Assembly (NCBI RefSeq): GCF_016786325.1
Contig: NZ_JADWYU010000145.1
Span: 27,464-91,463, forward strand
Direction: 5' to 3'
DNA from: Frankia nepalensis
Lineage (GTDB): Bacteria; Actinomycetota; Actinomycetes; Frankiales; Frankiaceae
DNA length: 64,000 bases
Numbering within the stretch: the stretch's first letter is position 1; every line of letters starts with the position of its first letter. Both the position numbers and the translations under genes were made by a program. Below are positions 17,300-26,274 of the stretch, piece by piece. The notes below the pieces were generated by a model that had not been told where the DNA came from, did not search any database, and saw nothing but the letters and a program-made list of their open reading frames with translations.

Positions 17300-17424
17300 C
17301 AGGGCTACGGGTCCTGTCCGCGTCCGTCCCGTGCGGCGCTGCCCGGCACGCCATCTGGACGACCAATACCCGCTGACGATCATCAAAGGAAGACCGCCGG
17401 TCCTCGGCGTGACGATGTGCGACG

Positions 17425-17919
17425 ATGGTCGGGCGCTCGCGGATCGGCACGAGGCAACCAACTATCGTTGCGGAGATACCCAATATCGTTACCGACCCGC
17501 CGGGCCGTCCGTACTCCGTGCTCCTCGCCGAGGACGACCCTGGCGACGCGATGCTCGTCTCCGAAGCCTTTCTTGCCCGCGGTCTCGGGCAGGAGGTGCA
17601 GGCCGTGAGCGACGGTGTCGAGGCCATGGCCTACCTGCGCGACCCCGCCCGCCGCAGACCCGACCTGATCATCCTCGATCTGAACATGCCCCGGATGGAC
17701 GGCCGGGAGACGCTCGCCGCGATCAAGGCTGATCCGGCCCTGAAGAGAATCCCGGTCGTGGTACTGACGACGTCGGACGCGCCCGACGACGTGTCAGCGA
17801 GTTACGAACTGCGCGCCAACGCGTACGTCTGCAAACCCCGCGAACTCGACGAGTTCTTCGGCGCGGTGCACGCGATCGACGACTTCTACCTCGACATCGT
17901 CAGACGCGCCCAGTCCTGA
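17425..17919 (+). CDS. Single-domain response regulator (Rcp1-type)
   Basis: 164 residues consisting of a receiver domain without an output domain. The acidic pair is in VLLAEDDPGDA, the phospho-acceptor in LIILDLNMPRMDG, then VVLTTSD and the lysine in YVCKP. The sequence style (LLAEDDPGDAMLV..AF) is that of regulators paired with phytochrome-like or hybrid kinases. No kinase is adjacent. The N-terminal ~28 residues are not receiver-like, so the real start may be internal; GTG at 17518 is one option but would cut the first strand. Confidence 0.85.
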   Translation: MVGRSRIGTRQPTIVAEIPNIVTDPPGRPYSVLLAEDDPGDAMLVSEAFLARGLGQEVQAVSDGVEAMAYLRDPARRRPDLIILDLNMPRMDGRETLAAIKADPALKRIPVVVLTTSDAPDDVSASYELRANAYVCKPRELDEFFGAVHAIDDFYLDIVRRAQS

Positions 17920-18150
17920 CCCAGGCGGGAGCGGCCTCCGGCCGCCGCATGCCCGCGAAGGACCAGCCCACGGTCAGGTGCGGTGGAGCAATGCCGGGCA
18001 CCCACCGCCCATCCTGGTTCACCTCGACGGAGTCATCGAAACCCTCGAAAACGAGAAGATCGATCCCCTCCTCGGCTTCGACATCCGCGCCGACCGGAAG
18101 CGTCCGCGCCGATCTCGGTAATGTTGACATCGATCTCGATGTCGACAACG
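17900..18150 (-). pseudogene. Possible degraded small gene (frameshifted)
   Basis: On the minus strand one frame reads a protein-like acidic end, ADVEAEEGIDLLVFEGFDD followed by SVEVNQDGRWVPGIAPPHL, to a stop at 17900. The preceding ~18 codons look protein-like in a different frame (VVDIEIDVNITEIGADASG). A one-base shift near 18090-18100 would join them. The stop falls inside the end of the convergent response regulator gene. I recognise no family. It may be a decayed gene or chance; confidence is low. Confidence 0.3.
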
Positions 18151-18320
18151 ATGCCACCTTGCGATGCCGGCGCCGAGCCGCGCGCGGCCGGATTCGCGTG
18201 CGGGCCGCGCGACGCACCCAGGTCCGCGGCGTCGCCGGCGGGCACCGGCGGGCACCGGCGGGCACCGGCGGGCACCGGCCGAAGGGTCGACGTGGCCGAA
18301 GGACCGACGTGAGGGGTGGC
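17920..18320. other. Intergenic stretch with a possible gene remnant and a tandem repeat
   Basis: This 401-base stretch between the response regulator and the SnoaL-like gene holds the possible minus-strand remnant (to ~18150) and the 10-base repeat at 18241-18280. Nothing else was seen. Confidence 0.6.
18241..18280 (+). repeat. Four tandem copies of a 10-base unit
   Basis: GGCACCGGCG occurs four times in a row (last base of the fourth copy differs), preceded by a half copy. The unit length is not a multiple of three and lies just upstream of the SnoaL/F420 operon, so it is unlikely to be coding. Confidence 0.9.
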
Positions 18321-18749
18321 ATGACCGAAGCCGTGGACGCGGTCGCGATCATGACGGTGCAGAACGCGTACGCCGTCGCCATCGATCGGCGGGACTGGGC
18401 GGCGCTGCGGGATTGCTTCACCCCGGACGCGACGATCAGCTTCGGGATGCCGCTGCGGGTCGGGACCCTGGCCGAGTTCCTGGACTGGGCGCCCGACTTC
18501 CACGGCCGCCTCGGCCGGACGCTGCACCAGGTGAGCACCCATCAGGCGGTGTTCCAGGAGCAGGTCGCGGTCGCGTCGTGCTACCTGCACGCCATCCTGG
18601 TGGACGCGACGAGGCAGGCGGCCACCTCCGTCTTCGGCCGGTACGACGACGAGCTCGTCCGGGCGGGGAACAGTTGGAAGATCCGGCAGCGCCGGTTCCG
18701 GCCGACCTGGCTGTCGACCACGGCCCCGGCGGAAGGTGCTCGGTCATGA
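18321..18749 (+). CDS. SnoaL-like (NTF2-fold) protein
   Basis: 142 residues. VQNAYAVAIDRRDWAALRDCFTPDATISF near the N-terminus and GRYDDELVRAGNSWKIRQRRF near the end are typical of SnoaL_4-type proteins, which are small cone-shaped folds acting as hydratases, cyclases or isomerases, or merely binding ligands. The function cannot be fixed. ATG 18321 has GAGGGG upstream. The stop overlaps the start of the F420 oxidoreductase gene (ATGA), so they are a coupled pair that probably acts on the same small molecule. Confidence 0.85.
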   Translation: MTEAVDAVAIMTVQNAYAVAIDRRDWAALRDCFTPDATISFGMPLRVGTLAEFLDWAPDFHGRLGRTLHQVSTHQAVFQEQVAVASCYLHAILVDATRQAATSVFGRYDDELVRAGNSWKIRQRRFRPTWLSTTAPAEGARS

Positions 18750-19645
18750 AGGCCCGGCCGGTCCGGATGGGGGCCGTGCTCCCGCAGGCGGAGATCAAAC
18801 CCAGCGATCCCCAGGCCGTTCGGCTGTTCGCCGAGCAGGTCGAGAGGCTCGGATTCGACCACCTCATCGCCTATGACCATGTGCTCGGCGCGGACTCGCG
18901 CAGCCGCCCGGACTGGTCCGGGCACTACGACCACGAGATCCCGTTCCTGGAGCCACTGACCCTGTTCGCCTACCTCGGCGCCACGAGTTCCCTCGAACTC
19001 GTGACGGGCGTGCTCATCCTGCCCCAGCGCCAGACAGCGCTGGTGGCCAAACAGGCGGCGACCGTCGACACCCTCCTGGGCGGCCGGCTCCGGCTCGGCG
19101 TCGGCATCGGCTGGAACGAGGTCGAGTACGACGGCCTGGGTGTGCCGTTCCGCTCCCGCGCGGCCCGTCTGGAGGAGCAGATCCACCTGCTTCGCCGGCT
19201 GTGGACCGAGCCGGCCGTCGATCACAAAGGCCAGTTCGACGTCGTCGACCGCGCCGGCATTAACCCGCTGCCGGTCCAACGGCCGATCCCGATCTGGATC
19301 GGCTGCGGCGACGCCCCGACGGCGCTCGAACGGGTGGGCCGCCTCGCCGACGGCTGGATCCCCCACCCCACGCTCGGTGCCGGCCACCGGCTGGCCGCCG
19401 CCTGGACGGCGGTCCGCGCCGCGGCCGAGCGCGCGGGCAGAGACCCGGCCGCGCTCGGCCTGCAGGGCCAGGTACGGCTGACGACGGGCGGCCTGGCCGG
19501 CGTCACCGCCAAGGTCGAGCGCTGGGTCGCGCTCGGCGCCACCCACGTCGCGCTCAACACCCTCGAGGCGGGCCTGCGCTGGCCGGCCGACCACCTCGCC
19601 CTCTACACACAGATCGCCGACGCCTGGCGGACGGAGGATCCGTGA
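18746..19645 (+). CDS. LLM class F420-dependent oxidoreductase
   Basis: 299 residues. The luciferase-like TIM-barrel fold is shown by RLGFDHLIAYDHVLGAD (~28-45), LVTGVLILPQRQTALVAKQAATVDTL and GGRLRLGVGIGWNEVEYDGLGVPF (~110-135), close to TIGR03619-type F420 enzymes. It probably reduces or oxidises an unknown substrate with F420. Coupled to the SnoaL-like gene by a four-base overlap. Confidence 0.88.
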   Translation: MKARPVRMGAVLPQAEIKPSDPQAVRLFAEQVERLGFDHLIAYDHVLGADSRSRPDWSGHYDHEIPFLEPLTLFAYLGATSSLELVTGVLILPQRQTALVAKQAATVDTLLGGRLRLGVGIGWNEVEYDGLGVPFRSRAARLEEQIHLLRRLWTEPAVDHKGQFDVVDRAGINPLPVQRPIPIWIGCGDAPTALERVGRLADGWIPHPTLGAGHRLAAAWTAVRAAAERAGRDPAALGLQGQVRLTTGGLAGVTAKVERWVALGATHVALNTLEAGLRWPADHLALYTQIADAWRTEDP

Positions 19646-19715
19646 CCGGGCGATGAGATCTGGTCGCCGCGCCGGTCTACGTACCGACACCCCCTGACGC
19701 GAAGGGACCAGCGCT

Positions 19716-20330
19716 GTGGCGAAGGTCATCTCCACCCTGTTCATCTCGGCCGACGGTGTAGCCGAGATCGACTTCGACTGGCATTTCCCGTACTTCGACG
19801 AGAACATGGGCCGCGCCGTCGCCGAGGACTACGACACCTCCGACGTACTGCTCATCGGCCGCCTGACCTACGACAGCTTCGCCGGAGCGTGGCCGGACCG
19901 CGAGGCGGCGGGCGGCGACGACGCGCCGTTCGCCAAGCAGCTCGGGGACGTCCGCAAGGTGGTCGTCTCCCGCCAGCCGCTCACGTTCTCCTGGCGCAAC
20001 TCCGAGCTGGTCGAGGGCGACCTCGTCGAGGCCGTCACCACGCTGAAGGCCGACGCTGGCATCGGGGGCATCCTCATCCCCGGCTCGATCTCCGTGGTGC
20101 AACAACTGCTCGCCGCCGGGCTGGTCGACGAGCTGCGCCTGCTGGTGCACCCGGTCGCGGCGCGCAAGGGCCGCAGGCTCTTCGACGACGGCGACCCGGC
20201 GTACCACCTGAAGGTGACGGCGACGGAGATCTTCCCGACGGGCGTGATCCGCGTGATCTACTCACCGACCGACGCGCCAGCCAAGGTCGGCTACGACCAG
20301 GTCAAGGACCAGGTACCCGCGGGAAACTAG
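19716..20330 (+). CDS. RibD C-terminal / dihydrofolate reductase-like protein
   Basis: 204 residues. KVISTLFISADGVAE at the start, LLIGRLTYDSFAGAWPD near residue 50 and GILIPGSISVVQQLLAAGLVDELRLLVHPV near residue 110 match the stand-alone RibD_C family, an NADPH-binding DHFR-like fold. The family is often annotated as dihydrofolate reductase family; its substrates are mostly unknown. GTG start at 19716 with GAAGGGA upstream. The 3' end overlaps the convergent GGDEF gene by 29 bases. Confidence 0.88.
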   Translation: MAKVISTLFISADGVAEIDFDWHFPYFDENMGRAVAEDYDTSDVLLIGRLTYDSFAGAWPDREAAGGDDAPFAKQLGDVRKVVVSRQPLTFSWRNSELVEGDLVEAVTTLKADAGIGGILIPGSISVVQQLLAAGLVDELRLLVHPVAARKGRRLFDDGDPAYHLKVTATEIFPTGVIRVIYSPTDAPAKVGYDQVKDQVPAGN

Positions 20331-22668
20331 CACCGGTGGGCGCGGATCCCGTGATCGCGGGTGTCTCGTCAAGGCGGCGGGGCGGGCCATAGAGCGGACC
20401 GGTCCCGTGGTGGCAGCCGACCGACGCGAGTTCACGCGCCTCGGCGGCGTCGCCGATGTCAGTGGCGATCACGGTCAGGTCGAGTCGCGCGGTGGCGGCG
20501 AGCACCGCCTCCCGAACCAGGTAGGCACGCCCGTGGCTCGACGCGTCACCGACATGGGTCAGGCAACGGTCAAGTCTGACCAGGTCGACTGGAAGGGCGC
20601 GCCAGGCGGCGAAGGTGCTCCGGTCACCACCGACTCCGTCGAGGACGAGCCGGACACCGCGGTCCGCGAGGCGCCGCAGCACCGGGACCCCGACGGTCAG
20701 GTTCGGGAGGCCTCCCCCGCTGGTGAGCGTCAGGGCGATCGACCGCGCGGGCAGGCTGTGATCGGCGAGAAGGTCCGCGACGCCGGCGACCGGTGACTCC
20801 TCCAGGTCGCGGTTCATGGGGACAGCGACGAGGACAGGCGCGGGCGCCCGCGCTGGACCGCGCGTCGCCAGGCCGCAGCAGACCTGCCGCAGGATGAGGT
20901 CGAGCAAGGGCATGGTCAGTCCGGCCTCGTCCGCGAGCCGGTACAGCGGCTCCGGCGCGTACTCCCGCGTGTGGCCGCGGACCCAGCGCGGCGTGGCCTC
21001 GACCGCCACCGTCCGCCAGGTATGAAGATCGACCACTGGCGTGTAGCGGACCTCGACGAGGTTGTCGGGATCATCGCCGCGAAGCGCCCGTTCGAGATCG
21101 GCGCGCGCCTGCGGGGCGGACTCGGGCGTCGACAGGTCTGGCCGGAAGGCGACCAGCCCGCCCTTGCCTTCCCGCTTCGCCGCGTACATGGCCAGGTCCG
21201 CGTCCCGCAGCAGGCTGTCGGCCATCGGGTGGCGCTTCGGGTCCGCGATGACGAGTCCGAAGCTGGCTCCGACTGGTCGGGAACGGCCCGCCAGGGTGCA
21301 GGGCGCCCGGATCGTCGCGGCCAGCCGCCGGCACACCGCCTCCGGGTTCTCGCGGCCGCTCTCGAGGAGCAGCGCGAACTCGTCGCCGCCAAGCCTGGCG
21401 ACCGTGTCCCCGGGCTGGACGGCGGCGCGCAGGCGGGTCGCCGTCGTCCGCAGCAGTTCGTCTCCAGCCCCGTGGCCGAGCGTGTCGTTGACCCGTTTGA
21501 AGTCGTCGAGATCGCAGTACGCCAGCGCGAACGGCCGGCCGTCTCGGAAGGCGAGCGCCTGCTCGAGCCGGTCGGCGAACAGCGCGCGGTTGGCCAGCCC
21601 GGTGAGCGGATCATGGAAGGCCTGGTGGTGCAGTTCCTGTCGGCTCGCCCGGACCGATACGAGCAGCCGGGTGTTCTCGCCCAGCATCATCATCTGCCGG
21701 ACCGTGATCACCAGGAGCAGCCCGAGCAGCCCGTAGGTCTCCACCCGTCCGACGGCGCCTTCGATGATCAGTTGGCTGGCGGCGAGCCCTCCGGCGACGC
21801 CGAGCGCCAGGTAGGGCAGCGCGGCGTGGGCCCACAGCGTCCGCGGGGTGCGGCGCGGGGCGGGCGGCGCCAGAGCGGGCACCGGCACCAGGCAGGCCAG
21901 GAAGACCAGCTGCCACCCGGCGACCGCGAGGAGGTCCACGGGCGGTGGAATGGTGCGGCCGTCCTTGGCGATCACAAGCGCGTAGATGGCCGCGTACAAC
22001 ATCATCGCGCCAAGGCCCGCGCCCAGCAGCGCGAGCGCGAGCCCCGACCGTGGCCGTCGAAACGACGCCAGCAGCAGGATGCCGGCCAGCAGGATCAGGA
22101 ATCCGACCGTCGCTCCCACGGCGGACAGCAGTCCAGCGGTGTCGACCCGCCTGGGCGCAACGAGCGGCCCCAACAGGATCGACCACGCGAGAAGCGCGAC
22201 GGAGCCGACGACCACCAGGCTGTCGAGCACGGTGATGACGTACCAGCGGCGTCCCACCCGGTCGGTGCCGACGCGCCGGTCCGTGGCGTCGACCGAATCG
22301 GTGGGGAAGGACAGCACACCCGCCAGGGCCAACCCGATGATCAGCAAGAAGACGTTGGATGTCTCGGGCGGGCCGGTCGCGACGGAGGGACCGTGCTCGA
22401 GCACCTGCCTGATGTGCCAGGCCAGGACGAAGGCCAGCGGGCCCAACGCCAGCCCGATGAGCACCCGCCAATGCCGGTCCGCCCCTCGCGCGCGCCAGCC
22501 GGTCCAGGCCAGGCAGACGACCGTCGCCAGAGAGCCCACGGCGGTCCCGAGGTTGGCGAGCACCGCGCCGGCGAACGGCGGAAGCGCCAACGTGCCTACG
22601 GTCACGAAAAGGACGAACGCCGCGGACGCGGCGGCAACATACGGAAATGTCGAACTACCACCGGTCAT
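20302..22668 (-). CDS. Membrane GGDEF protein with degenerate EAL domain
   Basis: 788 residues. About nine to ten transmembrane segments occupy residues ~1-320. The GGDEF domain (~350-510) has an intact RLGGDEFALLLE active site and the CDLDDFKRVNDTLGHGAGD metal and substrate segment, so it should make cyclic di-GMP. The EAL domain (~515-770) is decayed: the signature reads VEATPRW, the second glutamate motif reads LTLTSGG, the paired aspartates are reduced to LDGVGG, and the lysine of LKID is replaced (VDLVRLD). It is therefore predicted not to cut cyclic di-GMP but may bind it or GTP. ATG 22668 with GAGG upstream. Confidence 0.9.
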   Translation of the reverse strand: MTGGSSTFPYVAAASAAFVLFVTVGTLALPPFAGAVLANLGTAVGSLATVVCLAWTGWRARGADRHWRVLIGLALGPLAFVLAWHIRQVLEHGPSVATGPPETSNVFLLIIGLALAGVLSFPTDSVDATDRRVGTDRVGRRWYVITVLDSLVVVGSVALLAWSILLGPLVAPRRVDTAGLLSAVGATVGFLILLAGILLLASFRRPRSGLALALLGAGLGAMMLYAAIYALVIAKDGRTIPPPVDLLAVAGWQLVFLACLVPVPALAPPAPRRTPRTLWAHAALPYLALGVAGGLAASQLIIEGAVGRVETYGLLGLLLVITVRQMMMLGENTRLLVSVRASRQELHHQAFHDPLTGLANRALFADRLEQALAFRDGRPFALAYCDLDDFKRVNDTLGHGAGDELLRTTATRLRAAVQPGDTVARLGGDEFALLLESGRENPEAVCRRLAATIRAPCTLAGRSRPVGASFGLVIADPKRHPMADSLLRDADLAMYAAKREGKGGLVAFRPDLSTPESAPQARADLERALRGDDPDNLVEVRYTPVVDLHTWRTVAVEATPRWVRGHTREYAPEPLYRLADEAGLTMPLLDLILRQVCCGLATRGPARAPAPVLVAVPMNRDLEESPVAGVADLLADHSLPARSIALTLTSGGGLPNLTVGVPVLRRLADRGVRLVLDGVGGDRSTFAAWRALPVDLVRLDRCLTHVGDASSHGRAYLVREAVLAATARLDLTVIATDIGDAAEARELASVGCHHGTGPLYGPPRRLDETPAITGSAPTGASFPRVPGP

Positions 22669-23295
22669 CGTGGTACGCCTCGTTCAGGCATCCGGCACCC
22701 CTCGCCGGGCCGACCGCGCCGGGCAACTCGCGCCACGGCCCGGTCGGCCACGGACCCTCTCGCGTCGAACTTGGCCGAGGGGACGCATTTTTCGCCATCG
22801 CGCCAAGGGTCGGCGCGACGACCATTTGTCCGGGAAAGAACAGTACGGACGCGCGACCATCTGCCTTCTGATCGGTAGGCGAAAGCCGCGACGGACCCCC
22901 GGCGAGCCTGGTCGATTTCGGCACTCCTTCACGATCTGTTCGATCCGCCCGGTAGACGGCGGGCTCGTCCGTCGGGCCCGCGTTACCACCCGCTGACCAG
23001 CTACCCCGATCTCGCGTCGCCGACGCCCGGCAGTCGGTCTCCGGGCCACGGGCACTCCGGCCACGAATCAGGAGGGCCGGAGGGGCCGGGTACTGGTTGT
23101 CGACGGCCGCGAGGCGGCGTCGCTGGTCCCGCGGCACGCGGCAAGATCCGGGCCGGCTGGGCACGTCGTGGGAGTCTTCCTGGACCGGGTGCCTGGCCGG
23201 CACGGCGCCAGCCGCCCGGGCCGCGCCGGGTCCGTCCTACCTGGAGTACCGATCACCGGCGCGTCGGGCGCGCTGGAGCACGCGATTCGGCTGAT
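22669..23295. other. Intergenic region without a convincing gene
   Basis: The 627 bases between the GGDEF gene and the small membrane protein have no reading frame with protein-like composition. The segment near 22876-22900 contains a GAAA-capped short stem, but I could not match a known RNA class. Promoters of the minus-strand GGDEF gene are expected near 22680-22760. Confidence 0.5.
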
Positions 23296-23736
23296 CTATT
23301 CCTCCGCGGCCGGCCGACGATCTGGCTGCCGCTTCCACCAGCGGTAGAAATATATGCCGCTTACGGTGACAAACACCACGAGCCAGGGCAGCCACAGGGC
23401 ATCCGTGGTGTGACGAGCAAAGCAGCCGTCGACGTCTTGCGACTGATGGCAGGCGGCGAAGTTCCGGCGCGCCCACCACTCCTGCATCGGATAGGCGACG
23501 ACGAGATCCGCGCAGAGGCCCGCTACCGCGCCGAGCGCGAAACCACGCACCATGGCGGTTTCCCGTCGAACTCCCCAGTCAGTGACCCGGTAGCTTGCCA
23601 GCAACAGCAATGTCAGCGTAATTCCGAGAATTACCGAGAGGGCCCTCCATGGCCCGGATGCCAGGATAAGCGCAAGAAAGGCAGCCAATGCGGTTCCCAT
23701 CAGCGCCCCCGGGTCGATCCCCTCTTCCTGGCTCAT
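23296..23736 (-). CDS. Small membrane protein of unknown function
   Basis: 146 residues from ATG 23736 (a GTG at 23766 would add ten residues). Four hydrophobic segments are seen near residues 12-30, 32-50, 62-80 and 112-132. The loop before the last one has two cysteines within a WARRNFAACHQSQDVDGCF segment that could form a disulfide outside the cell. GGGGTG lies six bases before ATG 23736. No family is recognised. GC content is lower than in the neighbours. Confidence 0.65.
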   Translation of the reverse strand: MSQEEGIDPGALMGTALAAFLALILASGPWRALSVILGITLTLLLLASYRVTDWGVRRETAMVRGFALGAVAGLCADLVVAYPMQEWWARRNFAACHQSQDVDGCFARHTTDALWLPWLVVFVTVSGIYFYRWWKRQPDRRPAAEE

Positions 23737-24048
23737 TTCACCCCGTCGAAGGAACGCGCCCCTCACGCTCGCGGACTCCGAGAATAGCGGAGGCCGGCAG
23801 CGGAGACGACATCCACGAGGAGGGCGTTCTCGCGGTCGAATACCGGCACGGGCCGAGCATCCGGGCGTCCGACGAGGCGGGACCTCGCGCGCCAGGATCG
23901 CGCGCGGCCGAATCGGGGCGCCGGGTCGAGATCATCCGCGACGCCGAGTTCACACGCCCGACAGCCAGAAGGTAACGCTTTCGCTACTCAGGGATACGGC
24001 ACGGCTGGTGGCGCGGGCCCCGGCCTCGGGCCCTGATGGGATGACCGG
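23737..24048. other. Intergenic region, nothing recognised
   Basis: The 312 bases between two divergent genes should hold promoters for both the small membrane protein and the lipoprotein. No clear promoter, repeat or RNA was seen. Confidence 0.5.
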
Positions 24049-24648
24049 ATGCGCGGAGCCGCTCTTCTTCTTCCGGCCCTGGCCGCGCTCCTGCTGCTCC
24101 CGGCGTGCGGATCCGAACACGCGGACGCCCCCGGCGCGGCCGAGGTCGCGGCCCGGACCTCCGTCGCGGCCCCATCCGTGGACGGCGTGCCCGCCACCGA
24201 GGCGCCACCCGCGTCCGGCGAGTGCCCGCCCTCCGGCATCCGCGTCACCGCCGATGACGGCGATGCCGCGATGGGGCTGCGCGTCGTGGGTCTGCACCTG
24301 GAGAACTGCGGGACGCACGACTACCCGCTCGACGGCCATCCGCTCCTGGAACTGCTGGCCGAGGACCGGTCACTCATCGAAGGTGTCGAGATCGTGCCTG
24401 GGAGCGGCGGCATCGCCACCGTCGCCGGATTCGACGACCCAGCCCGTCCGCTGCTCCTGAAGCCAGGCGAGAGCGCCATTTCGGGCCTCATGTGGCGCAA
24501 CACCACCGAGCTCGGCCCCACCGTCGTCAACGTCCCGTATGTGCGGGTGCGGGCCCAACAGGACGCCGATCCCGTGACCCTGGCGATCCACCTCGACCTC
24601 GGCACCACCGGCAGGCTGGCCGTCCGCGCCTGGGGCGCGCCCACCTGA
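24049..24648 (+). CDS. DUF4232-type exported lipoprotein
   Basis: 199 residues. The N-terminus is a lipoprotein signal, with a hydrophobic run ending in LLLLPACGSE, so Cys20 is the predicted lipidation site. A Pro/Ala linker follows, then a beta-rich domain beginning GECPPSGIRVTADDGDAAMGLRV with a second cysteine pair (C58 and the cysteine in LENCGTHDYPLDG), as in the DUF4232 family of actinobacterial surface lipoproteins. Function unknown. ATG 24049; no operon partner on the same strand. Confidence 0.85.
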   Translation: MRGAALLLPALAALLLLPACGSEHADAPGAAEVAARTSVAAPSVDGVPATEAPPASGECPPSGIRVTADDGDAAMGLRVVGLHLENCGTHDYPLDGHPLLELLAEDRSLIEGVEIVPGSGGIATVAGFDDPARPLLLKPGESAISGLMWRNTTELGPTVVNVPYVRVRAQQDADPVTLAIHLDLGTTGRLAVRAWGAPT

Positions 24649-24688
24649 GGCGCGGTCCGGGTCTGGCCAGTTGGTCCTGGCGGCTCTG

Positions 24689-25693
24689 CTACAGCGTCAC
24701 GAACGTGTAGCCCTTGCTCTTCAGCTGAGGGAGGGCGGTTTCCAGGGCCTTCACCGTCTGCGAACGGTCCGTGCCAGCGTCCTGCGCGCGGTCCCCGTCG
24801 CCGTCGTGGCAGAGCAGGATGTCCCCGGGCTTCGCCGCCAGCAGGTTGTCGATGATCTTCTGGACGCCGGGGCGGGACCAGTCCTTGGGGTCGACGTCCC
24901 AGCCGATCGGGGTCAGGCCGTGCCTGGCCGCCGCCGTGAACACGGACGCCGACCAGTCACCACCCGGCGAGCGGAAAAGGCGCGGCGCGGTGCCCGCGGC
25001 GTCCTTGATCGCGGCCTGGGCGTCGCCGATCTCCTTCTCGATCGCGGTCGCGGACTGGTGAGCGAACGGCTGGGGATGCGTCATGCTGTGGTTACAGATC
25101 GCGTGCCCCGCGGCGACTATCTGCCGGACCAGCTCCGGGTGGGCATGCGCCTGTCGCCCGACGAGGCAGAAGGTCGCCCGCACGTCGTACTTCCGCAGCA
25201 GCGTGAGCACCCGCGGCGTCCACTGGGGGTCCGGTCCGTCGTCCAGGGTCAGCGCGACCGCGTTGGCCGGCGCGCCCGGAAGGATCTGGCGCACGGTGTA
25301 GACCGGCTGTTTCCGGACGGCCACCGACCCGGCCGCCGGCGTTGACGCAGTCGCCGGTGTTGACGCTGTCGCGGACGTCGATCCTGTCGCCGACACCTCG
25401 GCCGCCAGCGCCGGCCGCGCGGACGCGACCATGCCCGCCGACGTCAGCCCAACGGCACCCGCCACGATCCAGGCCACCAGCCGACGTCGGGACCCGTACA
25501 CGTTCCGGTTCCGGGGCGCCCGCGGTGACGGGCCGTACGCGGTCATCCCCCGGCGACGTCCACTCGTTCGACCGCCCACCCGTCCCGCGCGTCCGAACCG
25601 GTCGCGCCGGAGGGCGAGACCCGGCTCGGCGCCTTCGTCACCAACAGTCTCGTCACCAGGCGCGCGACGCGCAGGTCGGTCGGTTATGGGCAT
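24689..25693 (-). CDS. Exported polysaccharide deacetylase (carbohydrate esterase 4 type)
   Basis: 334 residues. The NodB homology domain (~140-334) carries all five motifs: TLDDGPDP with the catalytic aspartate, HSMTHP with the metal-binding histidines, RSPGG, GWDVDPKDW, and ILLCHDGDG. It should remove acetyl groups from a surface polysaccharide or peptidoglycan. ATG 25693 has GGAG eight bases upstream and gives a 49-residue Arg-rich lead before the signal peptide (RRRLVAWIVAGAVGLTSAG ... ALA); ATG 25546 would start right at the signal peptide. A Ser/Thr/Ala-Pro repeat linker follows the signal. Downstream of the lysozyme-like gene on the same strand. Confidence 0.9.
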   Translation of the reverse strand: MPITDRPARRAPGDETVGDEGAEPGLALRRDRFGRAGRVGGRTSGRRRGMTAYGPSPRAPRNRNVYGSRRRLVAWIVAGAVGLTSAGMVASARPALAAEVSATGSTSATASTPATASTPAAGSVAVRKQPVYTVRQILPGAPANAVALTLDDGPDPQWTPRVLTLLRKYDVRATFCLVGRQAHAHPELVRQIVAAGHAICNHSMTHPQPFAHQSATAIEKEIGDAQAAIKDAAGTAPRLFRSPGGDWSASVFTAAARHGLTPIGWDVDPKDWSRPGVQKIIDNLLAAKPGDILLCHDGDGDRAQDAGTDRSQTVKALETALPQLKSKGYTFVTL

Positions 25694-25818
25694 CAGTAAA
25701 TCTCCAACGAATTTTCCGGAAAACCACCGAAGTGTTCCCGGAGACGACGGAGGGCCTCCCCGTGAGGGGAGGCCCCGCGTGCGTCCGAGTTCAGCGCTCA
25801 GGCGCGGTTCGGAATCGG

Positions 25819-26274
25819 TCAGCCGGACTTGGCGGCGGCGGCGTGGCCGCGGCTGAGGTACTTCGTGTAGGCGCCGTTGGTGTAGGTCGACCAGGCGGTC
25901 GGGCCCTGCATGGAGCACACCTTCTTGGCGGCCGCGGCGTTGGTGGAGACGTCGTACAGGTTCTTGCCCTTGGTCCACGGGTGGGCCCAGGTGTTGATCT
26001 GCCAGAGGCCGCGGGAGTCCTCGATGCTGGTGGCGAGGCGAGCGCCCGAGTTGCCACCGGACTCGGCCAGCGCGATGGCGACCCAGGTGGAGGTCGGCAC
26101 GCCGCGGCAGCCGGACAGGCCCGCGTTCTTGGCGGCGTGGGCGATCGAGACGTCGGAGGCGGCGCTGGCCGGAGAGGCAGCCATCATCCCGGCGCCGGTG
26201 GCGACGGCTCCCGCCACGGTGACGGCGGCGAGACGGTTGCGCAGGCTGCTCTTGGCGGTGCGTCGGATCGACAA
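25819..26274 (-). CDS. Exported lysozyme-like (transglycosylase-fold) protein
   Basis: 151 residues. After a signal peptide (RNRLAAVTVAGAVATGAG ... ASA) the mature part begins ASDVSIAHAAKNAGLSGC. TWVAIALAESGGNSGAR carries the glutamate expected of goose-type or soluble lytic transglycosylase folds, followed by RGLWQINTWAHP. It probably cuts peptidoglycan. The start is uncertain: TTG 26274 gives a normal signal peptide with GGGAAAG upstream, while the frame is open much further with no protein-like sequence. It precedes the polysaccharide deacetylase gene by 125 bases. Confidence 0.82.
   Translation of the reverse strand: MSIRRTAKSSLRNRLAAVTVAGAVATGAGMMAASPASAASDVSIAHAAKNAGLSGCRGVPTSTWVAIALAESGGNSGARLATSIEDSRGLWQINTWAHPWTKGKNLYDVSTNAAAAKKVCSMQGPTAWSTYTNGAYTKYLSRGHAAAAKSG

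Noticed and set aside
22870..22945. Possible cyclic di-GMP-I riboswitch near the GGDEF gene (GGCGAAAGCCGCGACGG)
   Set aside because: The conserved GCAAAGC block is missing and in this orientation no gene follows.
22655..23203. 182-residue minus-strand frame upstream of the GGDEF gene
   Set aside because: Amino-acid mix is rich in Arg/Pro/Ser without hydrophobic core pattern and it overlaps the GGDEF start.
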